Source of the DNA: Hymenobacter properus
GTDB taxonomy: Bacteria; Bacteroidota; Bacteroidia; Cytophagales; Hymenobacteraceae
Reading direction: 5' to 3'
Assembly (NCBI RefSeq): GCF_015694735.1
Contig: NZ_JADQDP010000004.1
Location: forward strand, 310,001 to 374,000
Length of the DNA: 64,000 nt
Shown: one piece after another, positions 59,178 through 64,000 of the stretch
Numbering within the stretch: position 1 is the stretch's first letter
Layout: each line of letters starts with the position of its first letter
Made by a program: the position numbers and the translations under genes
Notes under the pieces: model-generated
Database searches by the model: none
Told to the model about the DNA's origin: nothing
What the model saw: only the letters and a program-made list of their open reading frames with translations

Positions 59178-59927
59178 ATGAAACTGCCCGCTCCTGCTAC
59201 CGATGCTTCGGCCACCGATTTTGCTGCCCGCCAGGCCAAGGCCCTGCTGGTACACCAGCGGCTGTGCGCCGAGTATGGCGCGCCCTTCCGCTTTTTCAGC
59301 ACCAAAGACCCGCTGAGCGAGCTGGTAAGCGCCCTGCTCTCGCACCGCACCAAAAACGCCGACTCGCACCGCGCCTACCAGGAGCTGACGGCTACCTTTC
59401 TGGACTGGGCGGCCGTGCGCGACGCGCCCACCGAGGCGGTGCAGCACGCCATCCGGGCTTGCACCTGGCCCGAGCAGAAGGCGCCCCGCATTCAGGCAGT
59501 GCTGCGCGAAATCAGCCAGCGCTGCGGGTCGGACGCGCCGTGCTCGCTTGATTTTCTGGCTGACATGCCCGTGCCCGAAGCGCGCGCCTGGCTGGAAAGC
59601 ATCAGCGGCGTGGGGCCCAAGACCAGCGCGGCCACCCTGCTGTTTAGCAACCTGCGCATCCCGGCCATGCCCGTCGACAGCCACCACCACCGCGTGGCCC
59701 AGCGCCTGGGTCTCATTGGGCCGAAAGTGGGCGAGGCTGCGGCACACAAGCTGCTGGAGGCGCTGCTGCCACCGGGCTGGGATGCCCAGCAGGTGTACGA
59801 CCACCACGAGGCACTCATGTTCCATGGGCAGAAGTGCTGCTACTTCAGCGGGCCCGCCTGTGGCCGTTGCGTGGTGCTGGACCAGTGCCCGTTTGGGCAG
59901 GCGAGGCTGGACGGAGTGACGGATTAG
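59178..59927 (+). CDS. Endonuclease III-like HhH-GPD DNA glycosylase with 4Fe-4S cluster
   Basis: A 249-residue HhH-GPD protein: ELVSALLSHRTKNADSHRAY near residue 45 (the usual LLSxQT position), the helix-hairpin-helix SISGVGPKTSAATLLFSN near 141 with the catalytic Lys, the catalytic Asp of PVDSHHHRVAQRLGLI near 166 and the C-terminal cluster C-x6-C-x2-C-x5-C (CYFSGPACGRCVVLDQC). Substrate probably oxidised pyrimidines, as for Nth, but the LSHRTKN change leaves it open. Followed by a family A repeat. Confidence 0.88.
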   Translation: MKLPAPATDASATDFAARQAKALLVHQRLCAEYGAPFRFFSTKDPLSELVSALLSHRTKNADSHRAYQELTATFLDWAAVRDAPTEAVQHAIRACTWPEQKAPRIQAVLREISQRCGSDAPCSLDFLADMPVPEARAWLESISGVGPKTSAATLLFSNLRIPAMPVDSHHHRVAQRLGLIGPKVGEAAAHKLLEALLPPGWDAQQVYDHHEALMFHGQKCCYFSGPACGRCVVLDQCPFGQARLDGVTD

Positions 59928-59940
59928 TGGATTAGTAAAA

Positions 59941-60049
59941 AGAACGTCATGCCGAGCGCAGCCGAGGCATCTCGCGTGCATTAGTAATTCAATCGAAAGA
60001 ATTGCGTTGCGCACGCGAGATGCCTCAGCTGCGCTCGGCATGACGTTCT
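59941..60049. repeat. Dispersed inverted repeat family A, copy 5
   Basis: AGAACGTCATGCCGAGCGCA with GCCGAGGCATCTCG, and a matching right end GCGCTCGGCATGACGTTCT. This copy has CTGAG changed to CCGAG and the right arm changed to match it (CTCGGC), a compensated change. Centre TAATTCAATCGAAAGAATTG. Confidence 0.92.
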
Positions 60050-60075
60050 TTTGGTATTCAAACTAATTGCCACCT

Positions 60076-60348
60076 ATGATTCTCCACCTGCGCGCCAAGC
60101 CCAATGCCCGCCACAACCAGCTGCTGCGCGCGGCCGATGGCAGCCTGACCGTACGGCTGAAAGCCCCGCCGCAGGAAGGCCAGGCCAACGCCGTGCTGTT
60201 GGCATTTTTGGCCGAGACTTTTGGCGTTTCCAAGAGCAGCGTAACGCTGCTGAGTGGCCACACCGCGCCATTTAAGAAGGTGGAAATTGAAGGGGTGAGT
60301 GAGGCGGAAGGCGGGCAGGTACTGGCGCATCTGCCTTTGCAGAAATGA
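60076..60348 (+). CDS. DUF167/YggU family protein
   Basis: A 90-residue protein with the DUF167 core: MILHLRAKPNARHNQLLR, LTVRLKAPPQEGQANAVLLA near 28 and FLAETFGVSKSSVTLLSGHT near 48. Function unknown in general. The ATG at 60076 is chosen; a TTG at 60067 precedes it. Immediately after a family A repeat. Confidence 0.88.
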   Translation: MILHLRAKPNARHNQLLRAADGSLTVRLKAPPQEGQANAVLLAFLAETFGVSKSSVTLLSGHTAPFKKVEIEGVSEAEGGQVLAHLPLQK

Positions 60349-60417
60349 AACCAGGGCAACCGGGCCGCCGCTGGGTGCTAACTTCCCGCTCGGATTTCCC
60401 AGCCCTCCCCCACCGCC

Positions 60418-61791
60418 ATGTCTGCCGACCTCCAACCGCTGCTCGACGCCCTGCAATTTTCGCCCGATAACCTGCCCCTGCGCCAGCACCTGGCCCGCCA
60501 GCTCAACGCTGCCGGCCGCCACCAGGAGGCCGAAACCCTATGCCGCGAAGGCCTGCGCCAGCACCCCACCGACGATGCCCTGCGCCTGAGCCTGGCCGAT
60601 GCTTACTTCGCCAGCAACAAGCACTCGGCAGCCTTTGTGGTGGTAGAAGAGTTGCTGGACCAGCACCCCGACAACGCCGCCGCTCACTTGCTGCACGCCC
60701 GTCTGCTGCTGGCCGCCGGCCAGGCGGCCGAGGCCCGCGAGGCTTACGCCCACGCCCTGGAAATCAACCCCGGCCTGGCCGACCGCGACCTGGGCCAGGC
60801 CCTGGAAGCCGCCGCGCCGGCCAAGCGCGTGCCCACGCCCGCCGGCGGGGGCTACCGTCCCGCCCCCGCGCCCGACGAAGACGAGCCCAGCGCCCAAGCC
60901 AAGCTCCTGGGCTTGGAACGCCCGAAAATCAACTTTTCCGACGTGGGCGGCATGGAGGCGGTGAAGGATGAAATCCGGCTGAAAATCATTCACCCGCTGC
61001 AATTTCCGGACCTTTATAAAGCCTATGGCAAGGCCAGCGGCGGCGGGCTGCTGCTCTATGGCCCGCCCGGCTGCGGCAAAACCCACCTGGCCCGCGCCAC
61101 GGCCGGCGAGGTGCAGGCCAGCTTCATCAGCGTAGGCATTGCCGAAATACTGGATATGTGGCTGGGCAACTCCGAAAAAAACCTGCACCAACTGTTCGAG
61201 TTGGCCCGCAGTCAGGCACCGTGCGTGCTGTTTTTTGATGAGGTTGACGCTCTGGCCGCCAACCGCCACGACCTGCGCCAGAGCGCCGGGCGCACCGTCA
61301 TCAACCAGTTTCTGGAGGAATTGGACGGGGCCACGCGCTCCAACGAGGGCGTGCTCATCATGGCCGCCACCAATGCGCCGTGGCACCTCGACCCCGCCTT
61401 CCGCCGCCCCGGCCGCTTCGACCGCATCACGCTGGTGACGCCACCCGACGAGCCGGCCCGTGCCGCCATCCTCGAGATTTTGCTGCGCGGCAAACCGCTG
61501 GCTCCCGGCGTGAGCACGGCCGCCGTGGCTGCCCGCACCGCCGGCCTCAGCGGCGCCGACCTAATGGCGCTGGTGGACGGGGCCGTGGACGTGTGCCTGC
61601 GCGCCTCCATGCGCAGCGGCCGCCCCCTGCCCATCGAGCAAAGCCACCTGCTGGATGCTGCCAAGCTGGTGAAACCCAGTACCAAGGAATGGTTTGCCAC
61701 GGCCCGTAACTACGCGCTGTATTCAAACGAGGGCGGGCTCTACGACGACATTCTGGTGTACTTGGGGGTGAAGAAACCGGGCGGGGCGTGA
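60418..61791 (+). CDS. TPR-AAA+ ATPase
   Basis: A 457-residue protein. Residues 1-120 form three TPR repeats (EAETLCREGLRQHPTDDALR, LLDQHPDNAAAHLLHARLLL, EAREAYAHALEINPGLA), then a Pro-rich linker (residues 130-165) and an AAA+ domain: VKDEIRLKIIHPLQFPDLYK, Walker A YGPPGCGKTHLARAT near 218, Walker B VLFFDEVDALAANR near 270, sensor 1 MAATNAP and the Arg finger in RRPGRFDR near 325. Its AAA core is closest to the ClpX/p97/Vps4 class. The next gene overlaps it (TGATG). Confidence 0.85.
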   Translation: MSADLQPLLDALQFSPDNLPLRQHLARQLNAAGRHQEAETLCREGLRQHPTDDALRLSLADAYFASNKHSAAFVVVEELLDQHPDNAAAHLLHARLLLAAGQAAEAREAYAHALEINPGLADRDLGQALEAAAPAKRVPTPAGGGYRPAPAPDEDEPSAQAKLLGLERPKINFSDVGGMEAVKDEIRLKIIHPLQFPDLYKAYGKASGGGLLLYGPPGCGKTHLARATAGEVQASFISVGIAEILDMWLGNSEKNLHQLFELARSQAPCVLFFDEVDALAANRHDLRQSAGRTVINQFLEELDGATRSNEGVLIMAATNAPWHLDPAFRRPGRFDRITLVTPPDEPARAAILEILLRGKPLAPGVSTAAVAARTAGLSGADLMALVDGAVDVCLRASMRSGRPLPIEQSHLLDAAKLVKPSTKEWFATARNYALYSNEGGLYDDILVYLGVKKPGGA

Positions 61792-62870
61792 TGTTGCCTG
61801 ACGCGCTGGCCCCCGAAACGAGGCGCATAGAGCTGCTGCTGAACTTACAACACTATGCCGAAGCTGAGCAGCTGATTCGGATAGCATTGGCGCAGCAGCC
61901 CACCCATGCCGTGATGTTGGGCTGGCTGGGCGTGTGCCTGCTCAACCAGCATCGCCCGGCCGAAGCCATTCCTATTCTGCAGCGCGCCATTGGCCACGCC
62001 CCACTCAACCCGCAGCTGCATGGGTGGCTGGCCGAATCATACTCAGCTGCCAAAGACTTCTTTGCAGCAGAGGCCGCCAGCCGCGAAGCGTTGCGGCTAG
62101 CGCCCGAGCAGGCTGACTTTCACGGCTTGGCAGGCATGGTTTTGCTGCGCAAGCACCGGCCGAAACAAGCTTTACGCGCCGCGCGCACGGGCCTTTGCCT
62201 CGACCCGGCGCACAAGCAATGCCTCACCGTTCAGGCCCGGGCTTTGGCAGACCTTGGCCAGACAAACGTCAGCGCGCCCCTGTTTGCCCCCGTGTTGGTC
62301 GATGACCCGCTGGATGCCTTCGCTCACGCAAATCAGGGATTTAACTATCTTGATGCCGGCAATTTTCGCGCGGCGCAGCTACACTTGCACACGGCCCTGC
62401 AACAACAGCCCGACAATGCGCAAATCCGGGCCGGCCTGGTGGAGGCACTGAAGAACTCCTTCTGGTACTACCGTCTTCTCTGGCAAGGAGGGCGTTGGGT
62501 AACCCGACTGGTGCGGCGCACAGGCTTTTTCGCCCTTGAGGCTGACACCCGTAAAATCATCGCCTATGTCCTGCAAATTCCCTTGCTATTTTTCGTCTGG
62601 GGGTGGGCCTTTGCGCACGGCTTCTTCAGCAACATTGGCTACCTCAGCATTGGCTTTCGGCTCCTACTGCTTACGCCGCTGGGTGTAATTATCATTCTGA
62701 CACTGGCGGGGGCGCTGCTACAGAGCATCACCCTCACGCTGTTGCGCTGCAACCCGCAGGCGCGGCCCTATTTGTCCAGCAAGGAAATCCTGGCCAGCAA
62801 CTGTTTTCTTGCCGGCCTGGGAGTGTTAGCAGTCAGCGCAAGCGCGCGTTTTGCAGGGCTTCTATTCTAA
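61791..62870 (+). CDS. TPR protein with C-terminal membrane helices (AAA partner)
   Basis: A 359-residue protein. TPR repeats to about residue 220 (LQHYAEAEQLIRIALAQQPT, RPAEAIPILQRAIGHAPLNP, ALRLAPEQADFHGLAGMVLL, LDAFAHANQGFNYLDAGNF), then three hydrophobic segments (IPLLFFVWGWAFAHGFFSNI, LLLLTPLGVIIILTLAGALL, FLAGLGVLAVSASARFAGLL). The TPRs would lie in the cytoplasm before the membrane part. The ATG overlaps the AAA gene's stop, so the two are cotranslated and likely interact. Role unknown. Confidence 0.82.
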   Translation: MLPDALAPETRRIELLLNLQHYAEAEQLIRIALAQQPTHAVMLGWLGVCLLNQHRPAEAIPILQRAIGHAPLNPQLHGWLAESYSAAKDFFAAEAASREALRLAPEQADFHGLAGMVLLRKHRPKQALRAARTGLCLDPAHKQCLTVQARALADLGQTNVSAPLFAPVLVDDPLDAFAHANQGFNYLDAGNFRAAQLHLHTALQQQPDNAQIRAGLVEALKNSFWYYRLLWQGGRWVTRLVRRTGFFALEADTRKIIAYVLQIPLLFFVWGWAFAHGFFSNIGYLSIGFRLLLLTPLGVIIILTLAGALLQSITLTLLRCNPQARPYLSSKEILASNCFLAGLGVLAVSASARFAGLLF

Positions 62871-63042
62871 CGACAACTAATCCTGCACTTGCCACTTCAA
62901 GCCATTACAGTTCTTGTCTGCTAATATCATACAAGTAATTATTACTTCGTGGTATAGCCTTTGGGTGCGGTCATTCAACATAACCGAGGGGCCCCGGCAT
63001 CAGCCTCGTACCTTTTAGCTTTTCTTTTCCCGCCGCTCCGCA
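62871..63042. other. Gap before the second TPR gene
   Basis: 172 nt. TACCTTTT (63008-63015) is one mismatch from TAnnTTTG and could be the promoter of the following gene. Nothing else is clear. Confidence 0.4.
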
Positions 63043-64000
63043 GTGCAACCTCCCATTTCGCCAAGCCTTCCTTCGCTGGCCCGCATCTGGCAATTGCTGG
63101 AACTGCGCAGGCCAGCGCTGGCCGAAGCCGCGGCGAAGCAGCGCCTGGCCGCCGACCCCGCCGACTGGCAAACCCTGCTGGCCCTTACCGAGGCCCTGCG
63201 CCAACAACAGCGCCTGGAAGAAGCCCACGGCGCGGCTTTGGCCGCCATTCAAGCCGAGGCCAATGCCCACCAGGCGCACTTTGCGCTGGCGCAGGTGCTC
63301 GGCAGCCAGGGCCAGCTGCGTCAGGCCGAGGCCACGGTGCGGCAGGCCCTGCAACTCAACCCGCGTGTGGCCCGCTACCACGGTTTCCGGGCCCAGCTTT
63401 TCTATTTGCTGCACAACTACCGCGCGGCCATTGGCAGTGCCGAAGAAGGCCTGAAACTGGCCCCCGCGCACGCCGACTGCCTGCTATGGCGCGCCATGGC
63501 CCAGGAAAGCCTCGACCAGCCCACGGCCGCCAATGAAGACTTCCAGCGCCTGCTGCGCGTGGCACCCGAAAGCGAGCTGGTGCACGCCCACTTAGGCCGG
63601 GTACTGCTGCGCCGCTACCAGCCCGCCGGGGCCGACCGCCACCTCACCAAGGCCCTGCGCCAAAACCCCAACCGAGAGGCCGAGCTGGTGCCCCTGCTCC
63701 GCCTGGCCCGCCGCCGGCAGCGGTGGCCCGAATGGTTTTTGCGCAGCGAGCGCCAGCACGCCGAACGCCGCGCCCTGGGCCTCGACCCCGGCCTGGGCTC
63801 ACTCCTGCGCCGGGTGTGGGCCACGGGCGCCGTGGCCCGGGCGTGGTGGCACACCCGGCACGACCCGTTGTTTGCCCTGACGCCCGCCCAGCGCTGGCGC
63901 CGCTGGCAGTTCCTGTGGGTTTCGCTTATTATCGTGGTGCCCGTTCTAATATTTGTTGGCGATTATTTCAAGTTCTTCGATGCCAGCAAGCCGCTGACCA
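63043..64000 (+). CDS. TPR protein with C-terminal membrane segment (partial, runs off window)
   Basis: From a GTG at 63043 (an in-frame TAG lies at 63016-63018) the frame is open to the window end, about 319 residues. TPR-like helices fill most of it (ALAAIQAEANAHQAHFALAQ, QAEATVRQALQLNPRVARYH, AIGSAEEGLKLAPAHADCLL, AANEDFQRLLRVAPESELVH), then Trp/Arg-rich ARRRQRWPEWFLRSERQHAE and a membrane helix FLWVSLIIVVPVLIFVGDYF starting near 295. It resembles the preceding TPR-membrane gene in layout. Confidence 0.8.
   Translation, partial: MQPPISPSLPSLARIWQLLELRRPALAEAAAKQRLAADPADWQTLLALTEALRQQQRLEEAHGAALAAIQAEANAHQAHFALAQVLGSQGQLRQAEATVRQALQLNPRVARYHGFRAQLFYLLHNYRAAIGSAEEGLKLAPAHADCLLWRAMAQESLDQPTAANEDFQRLLRVAPESELVHAHLGRVLLRRYQPAGADRHLTKALRQNPNREAELVPLLRLARRRQRWPEWFLRSERQHAERRALGLDPGLGSLLRRVWATGAVARAWWHTRHDPLFALTPAQRWRRWQFLWVSLIIVVPVLIFVGDYFKFFDASKPLT

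Noticed and set aside
59941..60049. Repeat families as CRISPR arrays
   Set aside because: Repeats are single palindromic units far apart, with no spacer-repeat periodicity and no cas genes.

Overview
The window looks like a chromosomal piece of a GC-rich Bacteroidota (Cytophagales) bacterium, most probably Hymenobacter or a close relative. Signs of this are two secreted proteins with type IX secretion (T9SS) C-terminal sorting domains, a PorV/PorQ-like outer-membrane barrel, the rnc-fabF-acpP / IPExxxVDY-pyk neighbourhood typical of the phylum, atpD-atpC split from the other ATP synthase genes, a very short AtpC, and promoters of the Bacteroidota type (TTG, about 19 nt, TAnnTTTG) in front of rpsT, tRNA-Gln, atpD, rplY, typA, tgt and others. 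No rRNA, prophage, transposase, CRISPR array or replication origin was seen. Almost everything is housekeeping or ordinary accessory DNA.

Layout. 1-5 kb: partial outer-membrane protein, YgjP-like metallopeptidase, yidD, a lipoprotein, lgt, and an ECF sigma factor with a small membrane protein. 5-19 kb: S41 peptidase, nadE, rnc, fabF, acpP, IPExxxVDY protein, pyk, a T9SS cargo protein, rpsT, a YheT-like hydrolase, rsmG, a second sigma factor and a GT2 glycosyltransferase. 19-27 kb: tgt, an LptF/LptG permease, an EamA transporter, ispE, and a PglC/PglD/PglE-like cluster (sugar-1-phosphate transferase, NeuD-type acetyltransferase, DegT aminotransferase). 27-33 kb: nucleotide synthesis (purK, purE, pyrC, pyrB, pyrD), with a structured RNA candidate between pyrB and pyrD. 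33-42 kb: desaturase, DUF4166 and DoxX proteins, a ThuA lipoprotein, a Cys/Met-metabolism PLP enzyme, an AI-2E family permease, atpC and atpD. 42-54 kb: tRNA-Gln, prs, a frameshifted lipoprotein, rplY, pth, metG, a histone-H1-like protein, msrB, typA and a second T9SS cargo. 54-64 kb: rRNA/tRNA methyltransferase, a CHASE3 histidine kinase with a receiver-only response regulator, an endonuclease III-like protein, and a run of TPR/AAA+ genes leaving the window.

The most unusual content is between the genes. Eleven copies of three long inverted-repeat families (A: five, B: three, C: three) share the core words GTCAT and GAGCGCAG or GCGAGG. In addition, at least eight other long inverted repeats are each unique or nearly so in sequence but built the same way: 14-38 nt arms that are often themselves made of short repeated words, facing each other across a loop. 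Several abut start codons, one splits atpD from atpC, and one with perfect 38-nt arms separates rplY from pth. A second item worth attention is a roughly 170-nt RNA candidate upstream of pyrB, with its own consensus promoter, three hairpins (one with a GGAA tetraloop) and a strong terminator.
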